A stretch of DNA of 53,873 nucleotides from Candolleomyces eurysporus. Its lineage: Eukaryota; Basidiomycota; Agaricomycetes; Agaricales; Psathyrellaceae. The notes under the pieces are model-generated. The model worked only from the letters and a program-made list of their open reading frames with translations. It was not told where the DNA came from and did not search any database. Position numbers and translations under genes: made by a program. Location: positions 1 through 53,873 of the forward strand of contig JANBPK010001234.1 of NCBI GenBank assembly GCA_027579435.1, read 5' to 3'. Positions 23,134 through 33,692 of the stretch are shown piece after piece. Every line of letters begins with the position of its first letter. Positions within the stretch are counted from its first letter, which is position 1.

Positions 23134-24433
23134 ATGCTCTCCCGTGCTACCCTCCGAACTCTCACCGTTTCGCGCCATTTCTCGACCTCGGCGCGCCGTG
23201 AAACAAAGGTCGCTGTCCTCGGTGCTGGAGGAGGCATTGGCCAGCCCTTGTCGCTGCTCTTGAAGAGCGATCCCTTGGTCTCGTCGCTCAGCTTGTACGA
23301 TATCCGTGGTGCACCCGGTGTCGCCGCCGATGTGAGCCACGTCGACACTGCCAGCGAGGTGTGTGCTATGCCCTGAAGGTTGGAACGACCCGTCTGACAC
23401 GTTGTATAGGTCAAGGGCTACGCCGCTGACCAGCTCGACCAAGCCCTCGAGGGTGTCAAGGTTGTTGTCATTCCCGCTGGTGTTCCTCGCAAGGTAGGCC
23501 ATTCTGTTGCTCATACGCAATTTGGGACCATCACTGACAATTTTCTGTTTAGCCCGGTGTAAGTTACTCGTTGTATAACCCGCGTTTACAATTTCTCAAA
23601 ATAATTTCACCCCGTGCAGATGACCCGTGACGATCTCTTCAACGTATGTCTTGCTTGTCATTAGTCCCCAAACTTTAGCTCATTGCTCTACAGACCAACG
23701 CCTCCATTGTCCGGGACTTGGCCGCCTCCGTTGGCCGCGTTGCACCCGACGCACACATCCTCGTCATTTCCAACCCCGTCAACTCCACCGTTCCTATTGT
23801 CGCCGAGACTCTCAAGAAACTCGGTGTCTTCGATCCCCGAAAGTTGTTCGGTGTTACCACCCTTGACGTCGTTCGTGCTGCCCGTTTCGTGGGTGAGATC
23901 ACCGACAAGGAGCCCTCGGAGACCCCTATCACCGTCGTTGGTGGTCACTCCGGCCCCACCATCGTCCCTCTCCTCTCCCAGAACGCTGCGGCCAAGGGCG
24001 TCAGTGGTGAGGTCTACGACAAGGTCGTTCACCGCATCCAATACGGTGGTGACGAGGTTGTCAAGGCTAAGGATGGTGCTGGAAGCGCTACTCTCTCTAT
24101 GGCCTACGCTGGTGCCAAGTTCACCAACTCGCTCTTGCGAGGCTTGAACGGCGAGAAGGGTGTCATCACCCCCACCTTCGTCAAGAGCCCTCTCTATGAG
24201 GATCAGGGCATCGAATTCTTCTCTTCCAATGTGGAGCTCGGCGTGCGTATCCCTCTTCTTCTGTCAAAACGTGAGCTGGTGATTGATGAATTTATTTTTA
24301 GCCCAACGGTGTTGAGAAGATTCACCCTGTTGGCCCTCTCTCTTCTGAGGAAGAGAAGCTCCTCGAGGCCTGCATCCCTGAGCTCAAGAAGAACATTGAG
24401 AAGGGCAAGGCTTTCGTTGCACAGAGCGCTTAA
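23134..24433 (+). CDS. MDH1: Malate dehydrogenase, mitochondrial (NAD+)
   Basis: This enzyme interconverts malate and oxaloacetate with NAD in the TCA cycle. Six exons (23134-23358, 23410-23493, 23553-23558, 23620-23643, 23694-24242, 24302-24433) give 339 aa, the usual length. Residues 1-22 are Arg/Ser-rich without acidic residues, as in a mitochondrial presequence. The NAD-binding motif is [14 protein letters not shown]. The active-site regions are [23 protein letters not shown] and the catalytic-His segment [12 protein letters not shown]. The third exon is only 6 nt (Pro-Gly) and the fourth 24 nt. It is the only clear metabolic housekeeping gene in the MYND cluster. No frame defects are seen. 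Confidence 0.95.
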
Positions 24434-24770
24434 GTCATGTTCAGCGCGTGTTAGACAGGGAGGCGTGGTAGTGGTAGACTTTCGATATAATCATAAAATC
24501 TTAATTCACTAGATCTCTTGGTTTCGGAAAACGTTCGAGTTGTTGAGATTAACCATGCAGCCAGGAAATAGAGCGACAAGGTGTGTGCTGCTGGAATGAT
24601 ATATGTTGATGTCGATCCGAAGAAAGGTAAGCAAATCTGAAATATTTTACTACAGGACTACAACGACTAACATTCGGTAGTTAGAGATCAAACCCTCTAG
24701 CGATTTATATTACGTCACGCGGCCTACCCCGTCGCCAATCCTGGCCTTGTACAGTCCCTGGAGGCGTGCA
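24434..24770. other. Intergenic between MDH and MYND relic
   Basis: No gene or repeat is recognised; it probably includes the MDH 3' UTR. Confidence 0.4.
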
Positions 24771-25450
24771 TAAGTCATGTCTGGTGTCCACAACAGGGCC
24801 CACGTCTTCCCTGAACCAGGATCTCAGTGGCCAGATCTTGGAGCAATAGGCCTTGTGCGGCGGTCTGGGGGTTTCTCTAGGCTTCCTTTTGACACTGAAA
24901 CGGCGATGCCAGTTTGTTTCAGTCCGCTATACCTCATGGGCTTGAAACAATACGTGTAGCTTTTCACCGCAATATGTACACGACAAAATTGCACAGCCGG
25001 TCCGAGCGTCAGAAGCTTCCATGGGGCAGATGGTCCGGGAGACGTTTTGAACGCGAATTTTCAGGAAAAGACCAGCTGTCTTCAACTGAAGCTTCGATGT
25101 CTTTACGCCCTTGGCATGGGATGCAAGTTGATCAAGTCTAGTGCTCTGTCGGCTCTTCAGGTTTCTCGGGATTGTTTGGTTGTTGGAATCTTGATTGAGG
25201 CGCGTAAAAGTTGTGGCTTTGGCTATTTTGAGTCTCGCAGCGAGAGAGGGTTCGCAAGGTTTTTCGACACTCTCCGCTGCGAGGTCGAGCGCGGTTCTAA
25301 AACCGTTCAGGGTCCATGGATCGTTGAGCTTTGATATGAGGCGAGTCGTTTGACTGCGACGTCAAAGGGCAAGTCGGCGAGAGCCGCGCTCAAGGCTTCA
25401 ATCCTTTTGATTCCTCTTTAATGGTGATTAACTTATTCAGGCTTATCTTC
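24770..25450 (-). pseudogene. MYND-finger paralog 4, decayed and internally deleted
   Basis: Minus-strand pieces follow the family order. RIEALSAALADLPFDVAVKR is followed by FRTALDLAAESVEKPCEPSL, which resembles the N-terminal region of paralog 1 (DDACGPSLATRTKFAKS). CTYCGEK is the first half of the finger. A probable intron follows, then CQKEA with a stop in place of Trp, and HKAYCSKIWPLRSWFREDVG after a frameshift. The whole central domain with the PWPLGP signature is missing. Confidence 0.6.
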
Positions 25451-25995
25451 TGCATCTCGAGCTCAGACACCCCCATGGCAATCGAGAATGGGAACTGAGG
25501 AAGAGAAGCGGGTCTAGTCTACTGGCAAGAAGGAAGCAAGCATTTCTCCCAAGCCTGGCGGTTCTATCTGGCGGGCTCTATGCATGTCTAGCATTCTACT
25601 GTCAATGCGAGGCGGCCGGTGAATTATAATAAACCATGGCCTCTTCTTTCTACTTATCCTGGGTAGCTGAGCTGTAATGGGCACTCACGAACTTGCTTCA
25701 TGGCACATGCTTTGATGGCCATAGTTCAAACTGTTACGGTCAGTACTGTCAATAAGCCCGGCCAATGGAACGCCGTACTAGCCCCTGGTACGCTGAATTT
25801 CATGACAGAGTTACATATTCATGTTCAGAAAATAGCTGAAACACTTGTACTAGTGATACATTTTCTCGATTTACAAATGCATATGTGGCTAGCTCGCAAA
25901 AGGGTCAAGGTGATTACGTCCTGTAGAGAGAGTTGTCAGACAAAACTGAGGAACATGCGGTGGGCTTGCAAAAANGAAAAAAAAGGCGTACAAAG
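25450..25995. other. Intergenic, nothing recognised
   Basis: No coding or RNA feature is seen. An N at 25975 interrupts a poly-A run. Confidence 0.4.
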
Positions 25996-27550
25996 CTACT
26001 CATGTGTGCGTATAATGTGAGCTCTTAGCTCATGGGTTTGAGCTCCGGCAAGAGTCCCCACGATATCTGCCACATCGTCCATATCGACCGACTTCATCCT
26101 GCAGACTTCGTTGAACTGATCAAAGGTATACCCCGGGGTCCAAAATTTTGTCCAGTTGTCCGAACCGACTTTCTCTTTCAATCTCTTGACTTTTGGACAT
26201 AGGACCTTGTGAGGCAAATACGCGTGCCTCCATGCTTCCCTTTGACACTGGAAATCAAGCAGATAAAGACAGCGTGCGGAACGTATGAATTGAAATACGG
26301 ACCTTTTCTCCACAAAATCGAACAAGGGTACATTGGCCGCAGAGTCGAGTCTGTACACCTTTAACGTTTGCAGTGCAAGTTGGGTTGTGACAGCCACCTT
26401 TCCGGATCGCTACCATGGCAGCAAAAGCGGTCTTTGCCTCGATGCCACCGTACGCGTATGCGGGGGAGATGTTCAGCAACTGATCCGTGTCCGGATAGGC
26501 GAAGACGTTGGGTATGCCAGTGACTGGATCGAATTCTGCTCTGCTGTAATTCAAACACGCGGCAAGAGCGGGGGCTCGGTGTTTCCAGGGCTTGTCGGGA
26601 AAAGTGAGAAATATTCTCGTGACATCCTCGAGGATGGGGCCCACCCATGCCTGGCCAACAAACATGTCACGAACCGTGTCCTGATCCAGGATGTGGAGCT
26701 GGCTCAAGAAGAACAATACTCTCTCGACTTCTTCTTCGAAGAGAACGTCGAACTCGAGCCACGGTCCGATCGGACGGCCTTGCACATACCGGTTCAGCGC
26801 ACGCCCGACGTGCCGGATGGGAAGGTTGACCGCAAATGAACTCGATCGTAGGATCTCTTGACCAAAAGGACGATAGAACACTGCCAGCTGGGCGGCAAGG
26901 GAAAAGACCTGGCCCACAAATCCCTCATCGGTATCTACGGAAACCCAAAGGCTAAGCGCATCTACCGAGTCTTGCAACCCGTGCGGAAACAGATCGTCGG
27001 GCCCAAGAGGCCACGGTTGTTTGACGGATCCTTTCCCTTCCCTTCGTTGTCGGAACTTGTGTTGTGTGGATTGCTTGAGTGCGAAGACCAGATTTTCGCA
27101 CAGAAAGATAGGCAATAAACTGACCAGCGACATAAAGCGCTTTATGTAGATGTTCGGGATCGCCTCGTTGGCGGTGATTACTCCGGTGAAGTAACGCTCA
27201 GCTCCCTGACAAGTGCTGCAGTGGCAATTTCTTCTCAGACGCACCAACAGAGCATCGTGCTCAGCTGGCGATCGCTTGCGGGTGAGGAAGTCCATCCCAC
27301 TTCTCAAGAGCTGAGGATGGGTTCTAACGAATCTTGCGGCCTCGGTGTCCCCGCGGGCCTGCCAGATTCGGGTGATAGCAAGATTAAGAATGACTGGGCA
27401 GCCTGCGAAGTTCATCGGATCCTTCAAAGCTGTTATGATCATCCCAACCGCTTCATCGACCCCCAGGGCTTGCTCGAGCCTATTCATGTTGGCCCGTCTA
27501 GGATCCAAATGCTTGTGTGATTGGAAAGGTTGGAGCTCTGCCGTGGACAA
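25996..27550 (-). CDS. MYND-type zinc finger protein, paralog 5
   Basis: Exons 27550-26303 and 26247-25996 encode about 499 aa. The N-terminal domain includes HPQLLRSGMDFLTRKRSP, TQHKFRQRREGKG, the signature QPWPLGPDDLFPHGLQDSVD, FYRPFGQEILRS and PIRHVGRALNRYV. The finger has GGCHNPTC, RLCGQC, RFCGEK, intron, CQREAWRHAYLPHKVLC. The tail is NWTKFWTPGYTFDQFNEVC. It is closest to paralog 7 on the plus strand (shared TQHKFRQ and YRPFGQE motifs). A Met 63 bases downstream is an alternative start. No nuclear signal is evident. Confidence 0.85.
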
Positions 27551-27999
27551 TGAGAAGGGCGACGAAATGACAACGATAGAGGCTACTTACAAGGTGGGAT
27601 ATGGGGCCGTCGATTCGTCTTTGAGGAAGATGGTAGTACGAAAGAAAGCGTTGTGTGGTAGACGCTCAAGTACTGGAGCTTTGCACCCCTTTTGTCAACC
27701 AGGACAGCCACCGCGAGTATAGCCTAAGCCACAGCCCTGAGCATACACAGCCACGCTGCGATCAGGCAAGCGCCCCACTATGCCGTGCATCGTGCAAGCG
27801 CAACGAAGCTTGCAAAACTAATAAACTAGTAACGGCACAAGCGGGGCCTTTACGGGCTGCAAGTGGAAACCTTGGCAAGGCTCGATAACTACTAGTATTG
27901 GGTCGCAGTTGTAGGCTGTTTCGAGGTTAATTTTGATAAGCCGAAGCAGACTTTACATTCATTATCATTAACTTCGTGACAAACATTCAAAAGAAACGG
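27551..27999. other. Intergenic, nothing recognised
   Basis: Upstream region of MYND paralog 5 and downstream of the alpha/beta-hydrolase. No clear elements are seen. Confidence 0.4.
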
Positions 28000-29064
28000 C
28001 TATTTACGAATTCCAAAAACCCTTTTGGCGAACTTCGCCAACTCTTGAACATACTCGTCTTTAAAGTCGTAAAAGAGGGCATGGCTTCCCTTTGGAATGA
28101 AAACGACCGACGAGTCCTTGAAATACTTCCTCGCGATCTCCCACACCGGCTCCCCGCGCAGCTGCTTATCCTGACCACCGCTAAAGACCAAGAGTGGCAA
28201 ACCCCTTGCTCCTGCCTTGAACAACCCAGCGGGATCCTGTGGACGCGAGGTGACAATGGAGAGATGCTCGGGTTTCAGAAAAGTGCTGGAACCGGCCCAG
28301 CTCCACCTGATATCCCAAGGCACGCTAGGAGGGTCGTTGAAAAGGGTGTCGACGAACGCGTGTTTAGTTTCGACCGAAAGGGTGACGTTGTCTGTGGTCA
28401 TGAGTCCAGGGAACAGGCTTTGCACCTCTGGTCTAGCAACAGCGGCTATAACATCGGGGTCGATGTAGGGCATAGGTGTCGTCCAAACAATTCCGGAGAT
28501 AGCGTCGGGTGGAAGGTGAAGGGTGATATCAGCGGCAATGGTAGCTGCAATCGGGGACGCGTCAGTTTACGCAATTCCGTTGGCAAGTGACAAGTTTGAT
28601 AGACTTACATCCTAAACTCCTACAATGGTTTGTATATCAGCACGGGTTCTTGTTATCAATCGGAGAGAAGCACTTACCATCCAATGAAAAGAGGTGAATT
28701 CAGCCCAAAACCGTTGCTCACGGCCGCAAAGTCGTCCGCGTATAACTTCGAAGAATGACCGTCAATCGTTGCAGGTTTTCCACTCCTTCCATGACCTCTC
28801 ATATCATACGCCACCTGTCGTAGAAAACGCCAGTGTGAAATTGAGTTTGACTTTTGTGAGATCGAACGTGGCGCTCACCAAGTAGAAGAACTGCAGCAAC
28901 CTAGGATCACGCAGGATCTGCGCCCAGACCAAGGCAGTCAAAGCTAGTCCATGAACAAACACCAACGCAGGCAGGTGCTTGTTCCCAATGGCCTCAGCAT
29001 AAACCAGTGTTCCATCGCTCGACGAAAACACAGTTTGGGTGACGTTGTAGAGGGTCCCGGTCAT
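28000..29064 (-). CDS. Alpha/beta-hydrolase fold protein, paralog 1
   Basis: The exons are 29064-28879, 28814-28678, an 11-nt microexon 28619-28609, and 28544-28000. The fold shows LVFVHGLALTALVW (oxyanion strand), YDMRGHGRSGKP, the nucleophile elbow G-W-S-L-G, TIAADITLHLPP, the acid region LVFSGGQDKQL and the catalytic His in PKGSHALFYDF. Ser, Asp and His are thus all present. The Ser codon lies on the microexon. The start Met (MTGTLYNV) is chosen by comparison with the paralog at 35803; an earlier in-frame Met at 29124 is possible. Substrate unknown; no signal peptide. It probably hydrolyses a small ester or epoxide. Confidence 0.85.
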
Positions 29065-29124
29065 CGCTGACGACTGAACGACTGACTGAACGACAGGCCG
29101 ATGGGTCGGAATTCTCGTGCCCAC

Positions 29125-29793
29125 ACACTCTCGTATTTATGCCTTTTCGTGATGCCCCATTTGCCACTCCCTCGCTAAAGTGCTAGGTTGGCAACTGGAT
29201 GGAAAGAAGCTGCCCTGAGTTCCTGACGGCTGTGAGGCGTATCGGTTATCAAGGAGGTAGTTAGTAGGCGCCCGTCATTTGAATAAATGGGTTCGTAAAT
29301 TCCCAAGAAATTCGAGAATCAATTGATTTTTCGTCCTGATATAGGGCCGCCTCCACCGAGTTTTTACCGAATAGGCTGCAGTCGAGTGATTGAGTTCCCG
29401 CTCAATTGGCAAGTCTCGACATGAGTGCAGGATGCCTTCTGAAAGGAAGAAGTCAGTCAAAGACCCATTGATTCGGCGTACGGGGATGTGGGCGCTCTGT
29501 GGGCACGTGCAAAGCAGTGGACGCTGCACGCGGCGGGTACCTTATGATCGTGACGTGTTCCCCTTGGCCTTTCTCCACTACTGTTCCTGGTTTAGGTCAA
29601 ACTGGGGTGTTCTTGACAGGCCTGGTTCCTGCACAGTATGGTCGAGACTTATATCCGCCGACACACGCGGCCGATAAGCAAGGTCAGATGAGGTCTTGAA
29701 GAACTACACAAAAACTACGATACATGGACCCTATTCACAAGCTCAGTGCTAGACAGACGACAGGAAGAGCACAACTGACCGATATACGTAAAC
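29125..29793. other. Intergenic between hydrolase and cyclin C
   Basis: No gene or repeat is recognised; it holds the hydrolase promoter and the cyclin C 3' end. Confidence 0.4.
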
Positions 29794-31440
29794 TCAACCG
29801 TACCCAGCATTCATTGCCCTCTCCAATACCTTGTTAATTGGCGCATAAGGAGGGGCGCCGTATCCCATGTTCATATTCATCGTTGTATCACCCTGCGAGT
29901 AACCACCCATAGCAGCTGCATTCGCTGCGCCTGGTGGCAGTCCCACCAGCTCACCTTCACCATCCCAGCAGAGGTCAAGTAGTCGGGACTCTCGCATACC
30001 AGCGAGAATCTGGATGAGGAACGAAGGTGTGACAACCTGCGCGTCAGGTTCGGAAGGGGTAGTGGCATTCGAGTCGTCCACCTCCATCGGACTATCTATT
30101 GGAATGGTCCGCGACTTGCCCTTGTTGCTCTTCCCCTCGGTCATACTGTTAGACCGAGAAAGTGAGGTAATTGATATCCCGGTCGACTCTGGGGTTGCTT
30201 CGTCTTTGTATCTGTCCCATAGTGTGTAGAGGGAAATGATTTCTTGAACGATGGTCGCGACAAGAGGGAGGGAGACGTTGAGCTGGGCAAGGAACGTGAT
30301 GGGGTCTGGCTTGAGGTTTAGGTTGGGCGGTGGATTGCTCGGAGCAGGCGGAGGAGCAAAACTTGTCACGGGCTTCGCAGGGAGAGAAGGTGGGGGCTTG
30401 AACTTGGCGAGCGAAGAGGTTGTCGAGGAGGTATGACCGACAGTGGCCAACGCTGAGAAATTGATGTTGCTTGAGTTGTTGTTGGCCTGTCTTGAAGACC
30501 GTCGCGGCTGTGGCTTATCTTCTGGAGAAGACGGCTTTGATGTAATCTTGTCTGGCGGATGGAGGACAAATGTCAGGTACAGCGCCGCAATCGCGATAAG
30601 GTGTGGCGGGTACAACAGACACAATTCAGAGCGATAGGTGTCGTTGATGATTGACCTAGATTCACGTCAGTTCAGTCCTAGAATCAATCAAGGGACATAC
30701 CACGTCGTCTGGAACGCTTCCTCTGATAGCACAAGTTTGCCATGACCGGAACCCCAAAAACTTGGGCCATCCTCTGCGCCTATTCCGGTCCCTAGCTCTC
30801 CCGCTTCCTCTGCCTCTCCCTCTTCTCCTTCTTCACCATTGCTAGCTTCCTTCTTACAGAGCGCCAACAGCGTCCTGTAAGGGTGGTACACAACCATGTC
30901 GCATTCGAGGTCATCCACCAAGTAAAACTCCATCTCGGCCAGCTTAGAGTTGTCAGACGGGAAAGTCTTGATCCCGTACGTCTGGCTGAACAGGGACCTG
31001 GACTCGGATATCACATTCTTGATATGCACAGGGGATTCTTCTGCCTTTGCGGCGACATAAATACACGCTGGTATAACGATGAAAGGGTCTGTTTCGCAGT
31101 ATTTGTTCTTCAGGTAGAACCTGCGAAAGAAGACGGTTGCCGTCGCAATCACTCGTTGGCGAAGTTGCAATTTCTTTCCTAGCTTTGTTATAACTGCAGC
31201 ATATGAGATCCTGACGATATTCCCGAGCGATTCACGCACCATTTGCAAAGAAAATTGCCAGAAAATCGAGGTGTTCTGGGTCATTGACATATTCTCGATC
31301 TTTGGCCCTCGCTTGTCGAAGCGTGGCACGGTCTACAATCCACCTTTTGCTACAAGAGCGCCGTCAAACAATTAGAGCTTCGTAGGGCGGATAAATGATC
31401 AACTTTACTAGTGGGAGCTCGCCCAGAAATCGGTGGTCAT
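29794..31440 (-). CDS. SSN8: Cyclin C, RNA polymerase II Mediator kinase-module cyclin
   Basis: Cyclin C (Ssn8/Srb11) pairs with Cdk8 in the nuclear Mediator kinase module. Four exons: 31440-31409 (MTTDFWASSH), 31349-31240, 31193-30701 and 30655-29794. The first exon is only 32 nt. Cyclin-box residues include RWIVDRATLRQARAKDREYV, FFANVITKLGKKLQLRQRVI, TATVFFRRFYLKN, PACIYVAAKAEESPVHIKNV and FYLVDDLECDMVVYHPYRTL. The second box starts SIINDTYRSELCLLYPPHL. An acidic insert (EEGEEGEAEEAGE) separates the boxes. A long disordered Ser/Pro-rich C-terminal extension of roughly 240 aa follows. No defects are seen. Confidence 0.9.
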
Positions 31441-31704
31441 GGTGGTAGATGGCAAAATAACGATGCGCCTACCAAGCCCTTGAGCGAACCTTAACCTAAT
31501 GAAGTTCAACGTTCAACCCTAACCATTTGTACCGAGGCCGAGTTCAAGACTATTGCACGCTTCGAAACTCGAACCCGTCTTTCTTCCTTTCCCCCACTAT
31601 CATCTCTGGGGATGGCTTCAGAACGAAAATTTGAAATCTCCCCTGAAATTTCGCAGCTTGTAAGAATAAGTTCTATATGTTGCTGGGAAACCACTTCGCT
31701 GAAG

Positions 31705-33214
31705 ATGACGATGGCGTCGAATGTGCAGATGAACGAGCAAGCAGCCGACGAAGACATACCTCTGGAGGATGCAATCAAAAGCTTGACGAACATATTACAA
31801 GACCCTATGAAGTCCGATGTCTGTACATGCGACCTTCGCATGGCGGTAGACCGCATCACCGACCACTGCCATGACTCTCTTTCGGAAAGGACCAGCCTTG
31901 CAAAGTCAAATCCTCGCCTCTTGCGAGCTATCATCAAGTTCCTTACAATGAAGCAATCTCCCACTCAACATGCAGCCATGTGGAAGCATCTCACGAGCTG
32001 CCAATGCATCTACTGTGAACTGCGCAAGCGCAGTCCTGCTGAATACTCAAGGGACATGCCTGGGGAAATCGACCGCTGGCCGCGCCTACTATCGAACCTG
32101 ATCAATCTAACAAGCACCCTGGTCATCTTGGTCTTGAAAGAGCTTTCCCAATCCAAGTTCCGCAGTCGAAAATCGAAAAAGGAGCGCGATGACCAGCCAT
32201 GGCCTCTAGGACCACAGGATCTTCTACCATTCGGGACGGACTCCATAGCCGGGCTTTCACTTTGGGCTGCTGGAAACTGGGGCTTCGAGGCCATTATGTA
32301 TCAACTTGCAACGGGATTGGTGATGTTCTATCCCCCTTTCGGCAAGACTTTGCTTCAGGTTGAAGCCGCGGGGTTCACCGTCCTTGTGTCTGTTCGACAG
32401 GTGGAGTATACGTTGCGGCGATTCAATGACCGCAAGGCAAATTCTACGTTATCGAGTCAGGACGCCAAGGATTCCGAACGTCAGATCAAGACGATCCTTG
32501 CCTTCTACGAAGTCCTCATCGACTGCGACCGGCAGCAGGTTAGCGCTTTCTTCGTTGGCCACGCCTGGATCACTCCTGTCTTCGAATCCTTAGCGAACGC
32601 GCTATCCACTCTGCCCCCTTTGGCATGGAGCGACCAGAAGCTTGTGATAAAACTGATTCTCGCCCACACAAGAGCCAAACTCAATCCTGCGACTAGAGTG
32701 GGTAGGGTTGTGTTTGATAGAAGGGAATTAGAGAAGGATATCCCTGACTACGACGAGGTGGACAGCGCGTTTAATACGATCATCAACGCCAAGAAGGGAG
32801 GTTGCTGCAACATTCGCTGCACGGCAGAGGTCGAAGGTTATACTCGTTCCTGCAGCCAGTGCACCTTTGTACGATACTGCCAAAAAGGCGTACGTTCTCC
32901 CGCTCTCAAATTTCCAGCTACTGATTTGTTGACGATCGCGGAAACAGTGCCAAAGGGAAGCTTGGAGGCATCCCCAAGCCCCGCACAAACACCTTTGCGC
33001 CAAAATTCATACCTTGAAGCAACAGCTAGGAGCCGATACCTGGACATATCTATGGCATCCCGATTACAGCTATGAGAATTTGAAGGGTATCATTGACGAG
33101 AAGTCGGTGGACAACAAGCTTCTGGAAGAGATTGGGAAGGAATTAGGTCTGGTCAGAGGTCTGAAGATGTTTTATGGATTCGGAGGCAATGTATCCAATT
33201 CGCGACGCCCTTGA
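31705..33214 (+). CDS. MYND-type zinc finger protein, paralog 6
   Basis: Exons 31705-32889 and 32948-33214; the second exon is read in a frame set by the splice. I chose the Met at 31705 (MTMASNVQMN) because it gives an N-terminus like the other paralogs; the frame is open back to a Met at 31612. Motifs are AIKSLTNILQDPM, NPRLLRAIIKFLTMKQSPTQ, the signature QPWPLGPQDLLPFGTDSIAG and FYPPFGKTLL. The finger has GGCCNIRC, SCSQC, RYCQKG, intron, CQREAWRHPQAPHKHLC. The tail is DTWTYLWHPDYSYENLKGII. It is head to head with cyclin C, with about 265 bp between the starts. Confidence 0.85.
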
Positions 33215-33692
33215 ACTCCTGTATTTCTTACAGATGTTCCGAAAACTCTTTCTCTTTGTCGATAGGGGCACCTGAGTCTGCGGGATTCAACCGATTCTTT
33301 TGTCAGGTGATTAGACGCGTCCACCCTCGAATTGGAGATATTCGCACTGCAGAAGAGCGCGTCTTCCGGATTTTCGTATCACTATAAAAAGCCAGGGGGA
33401 GCCGGCTTCCGCTTGTGGGGTCGAGGAGGGGAGCTCCGTGGTCAGAGGACCAACCCTAACCCGTGGACTTAACTCCTAACCCGGGCATATTACCGGAACA
33501 TTCATTGAATCATTCAGCTGCAAATTGCCACCCGCTGCGATAAAATTTCATTTTCGAACCGCCATCTCAGCCTCCGTACGGCAGCAACCTCAGGACTTTT
33601 TGTGAGCAAACCCCCATGCTTGCTTTCTTGGATAAGTTTGACCCTGATGTAATTCGCAAAGCAGACGATTTTGTCGTTGACGAGCCATCAAA
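33215..33692. other. Intergenic between MYND paralogs 6 and 7
   Basis: No gene is recognised. Scattered aaccctaac and cctaaccc words are present but do not form a telomere-like array. Confidence 0.4.

Noticed and set aside
33000..33075. Read-through C-terminus of MYND paralog 6 in the unspliced frame
   Set aside because: The spliced frame gives the conserved CQREAWRHP...PHKHLC half finger and tail; the unspliced frame is a shadow.
33440..33490. Telomere-like aaccctaac / cctaaccc words here and near 31490-31520
   Set aside because: Only two or three scattered words, no tandem array; expected by chance in this base composition.
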